From positions 33,591 to 97,590 of the forward strand of contig JAQCIK010000006.1 of NCBI GenBank assembly GCA_027592035.1: DNA of 64,000 nt, in the 5' to 3' direction. A program made the translations under genes and the position numbers. This document shows, one piece after another, positions 24,898-33,514 of the stretch (positions within the stretch are counted from its first letter, which is position 1; every line of letters begins with the position of its first letter). The stretch is from Casp-actino8 sp001510455 (GTDB taxonomy: Bacteria; Actinomycetota; Acidimicrobiia; Acidimicrobiales; Ilumatobacteraceae). The notes below the pieces were generated by a model. The model was given only the letters and a program-made list of their open reading frames with translations, searched no databases and was not told the origin of the DNA.

Positions 24898-27782
24898 GTA
24901 CGGACGATCAGCTTGTCTTCGTAGGTTTCGATGAGGTCGCCCTGCTTCAGGTCCTGGAAGTCGGAGAGTCCGATACCGCACTCGAAGCCGTCGCGAACTT
25001 CACGAACGTCGTCCTTGAAGCGACGCAACGACTGAATGCTTCCCTTCCAGATGATCACACCTTCGCGGAGGAATCGCACCTTCGACCCACGCGTGATCTG
25101 ACCGGAACGCACGTAGCAACCGGCGATGGCCCCGATCTTGGGCACCCGGAAGATCTCACGCACCTCGGCTTCACCGGTGACGACCTCTTCGTACTCGGGA
25201 GCGAGCATGCCGAGCATCGCCTTCTCGATGTCCTCGAGAAGTTTGTAGATGATTTCGTAGGTCCGGATCTCGACCTTCTCGTTCTCGGCGAGATCGCGAG
25301 CCTTGCGATCGGGACGCACGTTGAAACCGATGATCGTGGCGTTGGTGGCACTCGCCAACGTGATGTCGTTCTCGGTGATTCCACCCACACCTCGGTGCAC
25401 GAAAGCGAGTTTGACCTCGTCTCGCTCGAGGCGTCGGAGGCTCTCGCTCACCGCTTCGAGTGATCCCTGAACATCGGCCTTGATCACCAGGTTGAGAGTG
25501 GCGACTTCTCCGGCCTGGATCTGACTGAAGACGTCTTCGAGCTTGACACCCTTTTGCACACGCGCGTCGCCACGCTGGCTCTTCGCGCGTTGGCGTGCTT
25601 CGCGGGCGTCGCCGACGGTTCGGGCCGTCTTCTCATCGGGCGCGGCACGGAACTCGTCACCGGCGTTCGGGACACTCGACAAACCGAGCACTTGAACCGG
25701 CGTCGACGGTCCGGCCTCTTTGATCTGCTGACCCTTGTCGTCGATCATGGCGCGCACACGACCCCAGGCCGCTCCGGCCACGATCGGGTCGCCGACCTTC
25801 AACGTCCCCTTGTCGACCAGGATCGTGGCCACCGGACCACGGCCCACGTCGAGGTTGGCCTCGAGCACGATGCCCTTGGCCCGTCCCGACGGATTGGCGG
25901 TGAGTTCTTCGAGTTCGGCCACGAGGGTGAGTTGCTCGAGCAGGTCGTCGACACCGAGGCCTTGTTGGGCCGACATCTCGACACAGATCGTGTCACCACC
26001 CCACGACTCGGGAACCAGCTCGTTCTCGGACAATTGGGCGAGCACCTTTTGGACGTCGGCGTTCTCCTTGTCGACCTTGTTGACCGCCACCACGATCGGC
26101 ACTTCGGCAGCCCGCGCATGCGCAATCGCTTCGACGGTCTGGGGCATGACACCGTCGTCGGCCGCCACCATGAGCACCACGATGTCGGTCACCTGGGCGC
26201 CACGAGCGCGCATCTTGGTGAACGCAGCGTGACCAGGAGTGTCGATGAAGGTGACCTTCTTGCCGTTCTGCTCGGTCTGATACGCGCCGATGTGCTGGGT
26301 GATTCCACCTGCCTCACCTTCCACCACATTGGCATTACGAATGCGGTCGAGAAGTGTGGTCTTTCCGTGGTCGACGTGACCCATCACGGTGATCACCGGA
26401 GGACGAGGCTGCTGCGCCTCTTCGTCGATGTCGTCGCTGTCGTCGAACAGCGCCTGAAGTTCCATTTCTTCTTGCTGTCCGGGTTCGACGAGAAGGATCT
26501 CGGCCCCGATGTCGAGCGCGAAGAGTTCCATCTGCTCGTCGGCGAGGGTCATGGTTGCAGTGACCATCTCACCGTTCTTCATGAGGAACCGAACGACGTC
26601 GGCCGCTGTGCGGTTCAGACGCGGCGCGAACTCCTGGGCCGACACACCGCGTTCGATGACGACGATGCCCTCGGGGACGGGCGCCGTCGATTCGGTGTAG
26701 CGAATCTCACCGGGCTGCAGCTCTTCCTCACCACGACGACGGCGACGACCGCGCGGCGCACGACGACCACCTGACGGACGCGGACCTCCACCGGGACGAC
26801 CAGGCCCTCCTCCGGGACCACCGGGACCACCGGGACGACCAGGCCCTCCTCCGGGACCACCGGGACCACCGGGACGACCGGGACCACCACCGGGACGGGG
26901 GCCACCGAATCCACCGGGGCGCGGACCACCGGCCGGTCGGGCAGCACCTCCCGGACGCGGACCCGTGGAGTATCCACCGGGGCGCGGACCGGCCGTTCGC
27001 GGACCACCAGGCGGGGGCGGGACCGGACGACCCGACGGACTCATCGGACGACCAGGCGGGGGTGGGACCGGCCGACCTGATGGACTCATCGGACGAGGTG
27101 GCGGACCCATCGGACGGGGCGGAGCACCGGCCGGTGCACTTGCGGCGGGAGCCGACGGACTGGCCGGAGCCGGACGTGATTCCGGAGCCGGACGCGACTC
27201 GGGAGCGGGACGCGGGATCGGTCGGGTGACACCCTGGGTCGTGTCTCGACCCGAAATCACCCGTGCACCTGATGACGGAGGGGTCGGGGCTTCGGGGGCG
27301 ACCGGAGCGGGGGCCTCGGGAGCCGGCGAGGGAGGGGCGGTCGGAGTCGAAGCGACCGGCACCTCGACCGGAGCACTCGGAGCCTCCGGTTCCGAGGTTT
27401 CCTTCGTCGGGGCGTCCTTGGGCTCAGCCGCTTGCTTGGCGGCTGCCTTCTTGGCCGGAGCCTCACCGTCGGCGACGTCCGGGCCGGCTTCACCCTGGCC
27501 CGACTCGTCCTTGGTGGTCGCTGCCTTCGTTCCCGCTGCCTTCTTGGTCGCCGTCTTCTTGGCTGCCGTCTTCTTGGCGGCCTTGGGCTCCTCGGGCTGG
27601 ACCTCACGCACCAACCCGGCGGCGGCGGCCTTCTTCTCGATGATGTCGGCGAAGGCCGGAACCAGCGTCGAGGACGGACCCTTCACGTCGATCATGTTCG
27701 CCTTGGCGAGATCGACCAACTCGGCATTGGTCATGCCGAGCTTCTTCGCTAGTTCACTGACTTTGATCTTCGCCGTAGCCAC
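24894..27782 (-). CDS. infB: Translation initiation factor IF-2
   Basis: GTPase that delivers initiator tRNA to the 30S P-site. 962 residues. The N-terminal IF2N helix bundle (VSELAKKLGMTNAELVDLAK) is followed by a low-complexity Ala/Lys/Pro/Gly linker up to about residue 350, a second IF2N domain, then the G domain with G1 GHVDHGKT (about 464-471), G3 DTPGH and G4 NKVDK, and domains II-IV. The GTG start directly abuts the ylxR stop codon (TGAGTG). The linker contains DNA-level tandem repeats, noted separately. Length is within the actinobacterial range. Confidence 0.96.
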   Translation of the reverse strand: MATAKIKVSELAKKLGMTNAELVDLAKANMIDVKGPSSTLVPAFADIIEKKAAAAGLVREVQPEEPKAAKKTAAKKTATKKAAGTKAATTKDESGQGEAGPDVADGEAPAKKAAAKQAAEPKDAPTKETSEPEAPSAPVEVPVASTPTAPPSPAPEAPAPVAPEAPTPPSSGARVISGRDTTQGVTRPIPRPAPESRPAPESRPAPASPSAPAASAPAGAPPRPMGPPPRPMSPSGRPVPPPPGRPMSPSGRPVPPPPGGPRTAGPRPGGYSTGPRPGGAARPAGGPRPGGFGGPRPGGGPGRPGGPGGPGGGPGRPGGPGGPGGGPGRPGGGPRPSGGRRAPRGRRRRRGEEELQPGEIRYTESTAPVPEGIVVIERGVSAQEFAPRLNRTAADVVRFLMKNGEMVTATMTLADEQMELFALDIGAEILLVEPGQQEEMELQALFDDSDDIDEEAQQPRPPVITVMGHVDHGKTTLLDRIRNANVVEGEAGGITQHIGAYQTEQNGKKVTFIDTPGHAAFTKMRARGAQVTDIVVLMVAADDGVMPQTVEAIAHARAAEVPIVVAVNKVDKENADVQKVLAQLSENELVPESWGGDTICVEMSAQQGLGVDDLLEQLTLVAELEELTANPSGRAKGIVLEANLDVGRGPVATILVDKGTLKVGDPIVAGAAWGRVRAMIDDKGQQIKEAGPSTPVQVLGLSSVPNAGDEFRAAPDEKTARTVGDAREARQRAKSQRGDARVQKGVKLEDVFSQIQAGEVATLNLVIKADVQGSLEAVSESLRRLERDEVKLAFVHRGVGGITENDITLASATNATIIGFNVRPDRKARDLAENEKVEIRTYEIIYKLLEDIEKAMLGMLAPEYEEVVTGEAEVREIFRVPKIGAIAGCYVRSGQITRGSKVRFLREGVIIWKGSIQSLRRFKDDVREVRDGFECGIGLSDFQDLKQGDLIETYEDKLIVRT
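26792..26869. repeat. 39-bp tandem repeat (2 copies) in the IF2 linker
   Basis: Identical 39-bp units at 26792-26830 and 26831-26869, followed by a diverged third start. They encode Gly/Pro/Arg-rich linker (about residues 305-330 of IF2). In frame (13 codons per unit). Confidence 0.85.
27006..27095. repeat. 45-bp tandem repeat (2 near-identical copies) in the IF2 linker
   Basis: Units 27006-27050 and 27051-27095 differ at a few bases and encode two copies of MSPSGRPVPPPPGRP-like sequence (about residues 230-259). Confidence 0.8.
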
Positions 27783-28076
27783 TCAGTCGCAATCCTTCAC
27801 AGTCGTCACGTTCATCTTCAGAAATTCGGACACGGGCTCACGCAGACGCCCGAGACCATCACGGTCGACCGCCGTGCGCCATGCACGAGCGAAACCCGCC
27901 CCGGCGGCCGCCTGATCGAAACATTCGAGGGAACACACCCATGCGCCGCGCCCATCGGAACCGTTCGCTATCCGTCCTCCAGCCCGCGCGACACAGCGCA
28001 CCATCGAGCGCGCCGAACGGCGTTCGCGACACCCCACACAGGTGCGGGTCGGAGATGTGGACAGGGAACGAGTCAT
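27783..28076 (-). CDS. ylxR: YlxR/DUF448 RNA-binding protein
   Basis: 97 residues. The TRTCVGCRERR motif near the N-terminus and the GRGAWVC and CFDQA segments identify the YlxR family, which lies between nusA and infB in most bacteria and has been linked to RNase P/RNA metabolism. The ATG at 28076 is 4 nt after the nusA stop; the frame extends upstream into nusA but without family similarity. Its stop abuts the infB GTG. Confidence 0.88.
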   Translation of the reverse strand: MTRSLSTSPTRTCVGCRERRSARSMVRCVARAGGRIANGSDGRGAWVCSLECFDQAAAGAGFARAWRTAVDRDGLGRLREPVSEFLKMNVTTVKDCD

Positions 28077-28080
28077 CAGA

Positions 28081-29295
28081 TCAGGCCGGCTCCTCGGTGG
28101 TGGCATCGGTCAGATCTTCAGCAGGCGCCTCGGCCGGAACTTCGGCCGCGACTTCGGCCGGCTCGTCGGCGAGTCGAGCCGCATTGGCCGCCTCGACTTC
28201 GGCCGCCGTCATGATCGAACCATCGGCTCCGTGCCATTCGTGTTCACCTGTCTCGGCATTCAGAACCCATGCACCTTCGGCGTACTCCTCGGAGTCGACG
28301 TAGATGCCGGCCTTCTCGTTGCGATCCTGCGTCTCGCTCATGATGTCGATACGCAGACCGGTCAGACGAGCGGCCAGACGAGCGTTCTGCCCTTCCTTGC
28401 CGATGGCCAGGCTCAACTGGAAATCGGGAACGATGACATCGGCCTGAGTGCCGTCCTCGCTCACCCGAACTTCGGTGACCTTGGCCGGCGACAACGCCTT
28501 GGCGATGAAATCGGGAAGATCTTCGCTGAACGGAACGATGTCGATCTTCTCTTGGTTGAGTTCGTTCACGACCATGCGCACACGGGCGCCACGGGCGCCG
28601 ACGCACGCGCCGACCGGATCGACGTTGTTGTCGTTCGACCACACGGCGATCTTGGTGCGATGACCTGGCTCACGAGCGCAGGCCTTGATCTCGACCACAC
28701 CGTCGGCGATCTCGGGCACTTCGAGTTCGAACAGTCGCTTGACGAGACCCGGATGGGTCCGGCTCACGATGATCTGCGGTCCCTTCTGGGTGCGCCGCAC
28801 CTCGACGATGTAGGCCTTCATACGCGCACCCGGATTGGCACGCTCGTACGGAACCTGTTCGCTCTGCGGCATGAGCGCCTCGACCTTGCCGAGATCGAGG
28901 AGAGCGAACCGACTGTCGGTCTGCTGAACGATTCCGGTGACGATGTCGCCTTCGCGATTGGCGTACTCCTCGAACTTGCGCTCACGCTCGGCCTCGCGGA
29001 TGCGCTGACCCATGACCTGACGAAAGGTCTGAGCAGCGATTCGACCAAGCTCACCCTTGTTGGGCGTGTCGTCGCGGGGATTGACCCAGTTGCCGTCCTC
29101 GTCGATGTCGTACGCAGTGAACGTGATCTCGAGAGTGTCGGGGTTGAGGCCGACCTCGACCTCCTCAGCGGCTCCGGGCCGACGCTTGTAGGCGGTGGCC
29201 AACGCATCGACGAGCACCTGCAAGAGGTCGTCGACCGAGATGTTCTTCTCCGCCGCCAGCAGGCGGACGGCTTCGGCCATGTCGAGGTTGCTCAT
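28081..29295 (-). CDS. nusA: Transcription termination/antitermination protein NusA
   Basis: 404 residues. The N-terminal RNA-polymerase-binding domain (LLAAEKNISVDDLLQVLVDALATAYKRR) is followed by an S1 domain (GDIVTGIVQQTDSRFALLDL) and two KH domains (VGACVGARGARV and LAIGKEGQNARLAARL). The C-terminal acidic tail is Ala/Glu-rich with no duplicated AR repeats as in E. coli, as usual for Actinomycetota. AGGAG lies about 11 nt before the ATG at 29295. The operon rimP-nusA-ylxR-infB is canonical; NusA could autoregulate it through the leader (see the hairpin at 30086). Confidence 0.95.
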   Translation of the reverse strand: MSNLDMAEAVRLLAAEKNISVDDLLQVLVDALATAYKRRPGAAEEVEVGLNPDTLEITFTAYDIDEDGNWVNPRDDTPNKGELGRIAAQTFRQVMGQRIREAERERKFEEYANREGDIVTGIVQQTDSRFALLDLGKVEALMPQSEQVPYERANPGARMKAYIVEVRRTQKGPQIIVSRTHPGLVKRLFELEVPEIADGVVEIKACAREPGHRTKIAVWSNDNNVDPVGACVGARGARVRMVVNELNQEKIDIVPFSEDLPDFIAKALSPAKVTEVRVSEDGTQADVIVPDFQLSLAIGKEGQNARLAARLTGLRIDIMSETQDRNEKAGIYVDSEEYAEGAWVLNAETGEHEWHGADGSIMTAAEVEAANAARLADEPAEVAAEVPAEAPAEDLTDATTEEPA

Positions 29296-29341
29296 GTCGG
29301 CGTGACTCCTGGGTGAAGTGGTTCGGGTGTCGAGAGGCTGG

Positions 29342-29980
29342 TCAGGGTTCTGAACGGTCGGATTTTCGGGCACTTGAGTCTGCCGGGGGTTTGCCCGGCT
29401 TACTCGGGGTTCGGCCGGGTTTCCCGCCCGTCGATCCCGTCTTGGGTCGGGAACTACCCGCCTTTTTCCCGGGTTTGGGCGTCGGCCCCCATTCGAAGAC
29501 CGTCCGGGCCCGATCGATCTGGTCGAGTTGAACGACTCGGTCGACGATGTCGGCGGGGTCGGCCTTTTTGCCCTCGGGAACGATCCGCACGGTGCACGTG
29601 GTGTCGTCGGCAGCCACCAGGACACCGGTGAGCCGCCGCTGACCGGCATCGACGTCGCGAAGCCTGATGTTGACGGTCTTGCCCACCTCGCGCTGGAAAT
29701 GCCAGGGGCGACGCAGAGTGCGCTCGAGTCCGGGACTCGACACCTCGAGGGTGTAGTGGCCCGGAATCGGATCGGTGTGGTCGAGTTCGCGCGAGACGAG
29801 GCGAGTGCATTGCGACAGAGTGTCGACGTCGACCCCGCCCGGAGACCCCGGGGGCGTGTCGATTGTGATGCGGAGAGTTCCGCCGGCGAACTCGAGGTCG
29901 TAGAGATCGAGCTGAAGGTCGGCCACGATGGGGCCCACGAGTTCGTGCAGGCGGCGCTCGATGGCGGATCCATCGCTCAT
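29342..29980 (-). CDS. rimP: Ribosome maturation factor RimP
   Basis: 212 residues. The N-terminal domain (LVGPIVADLQLDLYDLEFAGGTLRITID) and the PGHYTLEVSSPGLERTL signature are diagnostic. A basic Pro/Gly/Lys/Ser-rich tail of about 45 residues follows the SH3-like C-terminal domain and probably binds rRNA. The ATG at 29980 has AGGAGG 5 nt upstream and overlaps the stop of a 7-codon mini-ORF, so translation may be coupled to it. First gene of the operon. Confidence 0.93.
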   Translation of the reverse strand: MSDGSAIERRLHELVGPIVADLQLDLYDLEFAGGTLRITIDTPPGSPGGVDVDTLSQCTRLVSRELDHTDPIPGHYTLEVSSPGLERTLRRPWHFQREVGKTVNIRLRDVDAGQRRLTGVLVAADDTTCTVRIVPEGKKADPADIVDRVVQLDQIDRARTVFEWGPTPKPGKKAGSSRPKTGSTGGKPGRTPSKPGKPPADSSARKSDRSEP

Positions 29981-29992
29981 GTGCACCTCCTA

Positions 29993-30031
29993 ACTCTCAT
30001 GGCTGACTCTCATGGCTGACTCTCATGGCTG
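29993..30031. repeat. 13-bp tandem repeat, 3 exact copies, in the rimP leader
   Basis: ACTCTCATGGCTG at 29993-30005, 30006-30018 and 30019-30031. On the minus strand each copy supplies an ATG opening a short frame; the third reads MRVRRCT and its TGA overlaps the rimP ATG. Confidence 0.9.
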
Positions 30032-30085
30032 TCGCTCGTTGTCCGTGTCGGTCCGACCGCCGAGTGCGAATCGGGCCCTAAGACT

Positions 30086-30111
30086 GAAAAAGACGTGGGA
30101 TTTCTCCCACG
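30086..30111 (-). terminator. Terminator/attenuator-like hairpin upstream of rimP
   Basis: In the minus-strand RNA CGTGGGA, a GAAA tetraloop and UCCCACG are followed by UCUUUUUC. This is the only clear U-tract terminator in this area. It lies about 106 nt upstream of rimP and before any minus-strand gene, so it would terminate the operon's own leader (attenuation) or antisense RNA coming from proS. Confidence 0.6.
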
Positions 30112-30173
30112 CCTTTCCCCGGACCCGAGCGAACTCGAGCGATCAAGACCCCCTCAGCATACAGGCACACAAG

Positions 30174-30179
30174 TAGCCT
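30174..30179 (+). promoter_or_regulatory. Leaderless-type -10 (TAGCCT) of proS
   Basis: TAGCCT 7 nt before the ATG at 30187. Confidence 0.45.
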
Positions 30180-30186
30180 TCGACCG

Positions 30187-31950
30187 ATGTTGCGGATGTC
30201 GACGCTGTTCGTGCGCACTCTGCGGGAGACCCCGTCCGATGCCGAGGTACCGAGCCATCAACTCCTGCTCAGAGCGGGATACATCCGCCGGGCGGCACCG
30301 GGCGGATTCACGTGGCTCCCTCTCGGCTGGATGGTCTACCGACAGGTCGAAGACATCGTTCGCGACGAGATGAATCGAGCCGGATTCCAAGAGGTTCACT
30401 TTCCGGCCCTCCTGCCGAAAGATCCGTACGAGGCCACCAATCGCTGGACCGAATACGGGGACAATCTGTTCCGATTGAAGGATCGGCGGGGCGTCGACTA
30501 CCTCCTCGGACCGACTCATGAAGAGATGTTCACCTTGCTCGTGAAGGATCTCTATTCGTCGTACAAGGATCTGCCCCTCGTCATCTACCAGATCCAGACC
30601 AAGTACCGCGACGAGGCTCGGCCCCGCGCCGGCCTGTTGCGAACTCGCGAGTTCGTCATGAAGGATTCGTACTCCTTCGACGTCGACGATGCCGGACTCG
30701 CCGCGTCCTACGACGCCCACCGGGAGGCGTACATCCGTACCTTCGAGCGACTCGGACTGCCGTTCGTGATCGTGTCGGCGATGTCGGGTGCCATGGGTGG
30801 TTCGAAGAGCGAGGAGTTCCTTGCCCCTCTCGAGGTCGGAGAGGACACCTTCGTGCGGTGCACCTCATGCGGGTACGCGGCCAACACCGAAGCGGTGACC
30901 GTTCCGGTTCCGATCGCCGACAGCACGTCCGACCTTCCGGCGGCGATCGTGTGCGACACTCCCGACACTCCCACGATCGCAACCCTCGTCGATCTGTTGA
31001 ACGGACGTCCCGATCTCGCACGCGGAGATCGTCCGTGGACGGCTTCCGACACACTGAAGAACGTGATCGTGATGCTTCGCCATCCCGACGGAACTCGTGA
31101 ACCTCTCGCCATCGGAGTCCCGGGTGACCGCGACGTCGACATGAAGCGACTCGAGGCGAGTGTGAGCCCGGCCGAACCCGAACCCTTCACCGACGACGAC
31201 TTCGCAAAGCATCCCTCGTTGGTCAAGGGATACATCGGACCCGGAGCCCTCGGCGCCGAGTCGGGTATTCGCTACCTCCTCGACCCTCGAGTCGTGGCTG
31301 GCACACGCTGGGTCACCGGCGCCAACGAACGAGGGCGTCACGTCGTCGGACTCGTGGCCGGACGCGATTTCATGGGCGACGGCACGATCGAAGCCGCTGA
31401 AGTGCGCGCCGGCGACACGTGTCCCGCGTGCTCGGGAAGTCTCGAGATGGCGCGAGGCATCGAAATCGGCCACATTTTCCAACTCGGGCGCAAATACGCC
31501 GAAGCTCTCGATCTGACGGTGCTCGACCAGAACGGCAAGCAGGTCGTCGTCACCATGGGTTCGTACGGAATCGGTGTCTCCCGCGCCGTGGCCGCCATCG
31601 CCGAGTCGAGTTGCGACGAGATCGGTCTGTGCTGGCCCCGTGAAGTGGCACCGGCCGACGTGCACCTCGTGATCGCGAGCAAGGGAGGCGACGACATCGC
31701 AACCGCCGCCGAGAATCTGGCCGCCGAACTCGAGAAGGTCGGCGTCCGTGTCCTGATCGACGATCGCACCAATGTCTCTCCCGGCGTGAAGTTCAAGGAT
31801 GCCGAATTGCTCGGCATCCCCACGATCGTCGTGGTCGGAAAGGGACTCGCTGACGGAGTGATCGAGGTTCGTGACCGTCGTTCGGGTGAGCGTCTCGACG
31901 TACCGATCGGTGACGCCCTTTCGACCCTCGTCGACACCTGCCGGAGCTGA
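30187..31950 (+). CDS. proS: Prolyl-tRNA synthetase (bacterial type)
   Basis: Class II synthetase charging tRNA-Pro. 587 residues. Motif 1 is in the LGWMVYRQVEDIVRDEMNR region, motif 2 in YRDEARPRAGLLRTREFVMKDSYSF and motif 3 near GSYGIGVSRAV. A YbaK-like editing insertion lies between motifs 2 and 3 (about 215-380, including LVKGYIGP), followed by the C-terminal anticodon-binding domain. Probably translated from a leaderless message. manA follows after 1 nt. Confidence 0.96.
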   Translation: MLRMSTLFVRTLRETPSDAEVPSHQLLLRAGYIRRAAPGGFTWLPLGWMVYRQVEDIVRDEMNRAGFQEVHFPALLPKDPYEATNRWTEYGDNLFRLKDRRGVDYLLGPTHEEMFTLLVKDLYSSYKDLPLVIYQIQTKYRDEARPRAGLLRTREFVMKDSYSFDVDDAGLAASYDAHREAYIRTFERLGLPFVIVSAMSGAMGGSKSEEFLAPLEVGEDTFVRCTSCGYAANTEAVTVPVPIADSTSDLPAAIVCDTPDTPTIATLVDLLNGRPDLARGDRPWTASDTLKNVIVMLRHPDGTREPLAIGVPGDRDVDMKRLEASVSPAEPEPFTDDDFAKHPSLVKGYIGPGALGAESGIRYLLDPRVVAGTRWVTGANERGRHVVGLVAGRDFMGDGTIEAAEVRAGDTCPACSGSLEMARGIEIGHIFQLGRKYAEALDLTVLDQNGKQVVVTMGSYGIGVSRAVAAIAESSCDEIGLCWPREVAPADVHLVIASKGGDDIATAAENLAAELEKVGVRVLIDDRTNVSPGVKFKDAELLGIPTIVVVGKGLADGVIEVRDRRSGERLDVPIGDALSTLVDTCRS

Positions 31951-31951
31951 C

Positions 31952-33100
31952 GTGCGTCTGGTTCGCGGAATCGTCCAGCACTATCCGTGGGGTCACCCCA
32001 CGGCGATTCCTCGTCTGCTCGGCCTCGAGCCCGACGGTCGACCGTGGGCCGAACTGTGGTTCGGCACCCACCTGGGTGGACCATCCCGACTCGTCGAGGT
32101 GCCCGATGACGCCCTCGATCGTCCCCACTCGGCCTCCGACGACACCCACGGGATGTCCGCCCCATTGGTGTCGGTATCGGGCGAGCTTCCTTTTCTCGTC
32201 AAATTTCTCGCCGCTGCCGAGCCACTCAGCCTGCAGTCGCACCCGTCGCAGCAACAAGCACAGGCGGGATACGCGCGCGAGAACCGACTCGGAGTACCGG
32301 TGAGCAATTCGCGTCGCATCTATCGCGATCCGTTCGCCAAGCCCGAATTGGTGTGTGCCCTCGGTCGCTTCGAAGCTCTTTGCGGTTTTCGCGAACCGAC
32401 TCGAACGGTCGATCTCTTGCACGAGATCGGTGGTGGCGCTTCGAGTCTGGCCACGACACTCGCCGATCATGATCTCGCCCACACCGTCCGACGGGTCTTC
32501 ACTCATCGCGACGAGTACCTGCCGATCTTGCACGACACGATCGCCGCGTGCCGTGACCACTCGTCACCCAGTGCGCAGTGGGTGGTGAAGCTCGGCGAGA
32601 AGTACCCCGATGACGTCTCGGTTCTGGTCACATTGCTGCTCAATCACGTGATTCTCGAACCCGGACAGGCTCTCTATCTCGGACCCGGCAATCTGCACGC
32701 CTATCTCTCGGGAATGGGGATCGAAGTCATGGGCTCGAGCGACAACGTGGTTCGCTGTGGACTCACCAACAAACACGTCGACGTCAACGAACTGTTGGCC
32801 ACGGTCGTCGCGGAACCACTCGTCGATCCGATCGTGCGTGCCGAGGCCGTGACGCGTACGGAGTCGGGAAAGCTCTGGAAGTTCCCCACTCCTGACGCCC
32901 CGTTCGCGTTGTACGTGCATCGCATCGACGGAACCGAGACGATCCGTGCTCGCGCCCGGGAACTCACGGTCTGTGGTATCGGTTCGACCGACCGTCTGCA
33001 ACAAGGCGAGGTCGCCTGTCTCATGCCGGGTGAGGAACTCACACTCACCCCGATGTCTCCGGGATCGACCGTCACCCTCTTTCGCATCACCGAACCCTGA
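31952..33100 (+). CDS. manA: Mannose-6-phosphate isomerase, class I
   Basis: Zinc enzyme interconverting fructose-6-phosphate and mannose-6-phosphate, feeding mannosylation and GDP-mannose. 382 residues. Zinc-ligand segments LQSHPSQQQA and the later LGPGNLHAYLSG, plus the active-site SDNVVRCGLTNKH stretch, match the family. The GTG at 31952, directly after the proS stop with CGGAG upstream, was preferred to an in-frame ATG inside proS (31871) because RLVRGIVQHYPWG is the usual N-terminus. Co-transcribed with proS. Confidence 0.92.
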   Translation: MRLVRGIVQHYPWGHPTAIPRLLGLEPDGRPWAELWFGTHLGGPSRLVEVPDDALDRPHSASDDTHGMSAPLVSVSGELPFLVKFLAAAEPLSLQSHPSQQQAQAGYARENRLGVPVSNSRRIYRDPFAKPELVCALGRFEALCGFREPTRTVDLLHEIGGGASSLATTLADHDLAHTVRRVFTHRDEYLPILHDTIAACRDHSSPSAQWVVKLGEKYPDDVSVLVTLLLNHVILEPGQALYLGPGNLHAYLSGMGIEVMGSSDNVVRCGLTNKHVDVNELLATVVAEPLVDPIVRAEAVTRTESGKLWKFPTPDAPFALYVHRIDGTETIRARARELTVCGIGSTDRLQQGEVACLMPGEELTLTPMSPGSTVTLFRITEP

Positions 33101-33107
33101 GCGAACG

Positions 33108-33419
33108 TCAGGGCCACGACCAGAATCTCTCGGCCAGGTCGTTCTCGCGTACCAACGTCTCGAACGAATGGCCCTGATCGTTGGAGTGGTGCTCCTCCAA
33201 GAACGCGATCTCGTCGACACCGTCCGGGACACCGAACACCTCACGAAATCGCTCGATGTTCGCGACAGGAATCGTCTTGTACCACTCGTAATCATCCGAC
33301 CCGAAGATCTCGGCGCCTCCCCCGATGTCGTGACCATGTATCCGAAGGGAGCCGTCCGGCTGCCTCGTCACGTCCAGAAATCGGCCACCGCCACTCCGCA
33401 ATACCAGGTGATCATTCAT
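33108..33419 (-). CDS. Hypothetical protein (about 103 aa)
   Basis: A soluble, acidic small protein with no recognisable motif. The sequence opens with LVLRSGGGRFLDVTRQPDGSL and ends in RFWSWP; many Asp/Glu and aromatic residues suggest a folded globular domain rather than a chance frame. A GGGGGAG lies just before the ATG, but spacing is tight and a GTG one codon upstream (33422) is an alternative start. It converges on manA with 7 bp between and lies 96 bp before the next downstream gene region (ispG) on the minus side. No function assigned. Confidence 0.55.
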   Translation of the reverse strand: MNDHLVLRSGGGRFLDVTRQPDGSLRIHGHDIGGGAEIFGSDDYEWYKTIPVANIERFREVFGVPDGVDEIAFLEEHHSNDQGHSFETLVRENDLAERFWSWP

Positions 33420-33514
33420 CACTCCCCCAACGAACGAGAGGCCCGACCGAGTGACCCGAACTGGTGGCGAAATCGGTCGAAAACCGTGACGGATGTGCCA
33501 CCAGAACCACCAAG

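Noticed and set aside
28042..29316. 424-codon plus-strand frame over nusA
   Set aside because: Lies antisense to an intact NusA with all domains; no recognisable motif.
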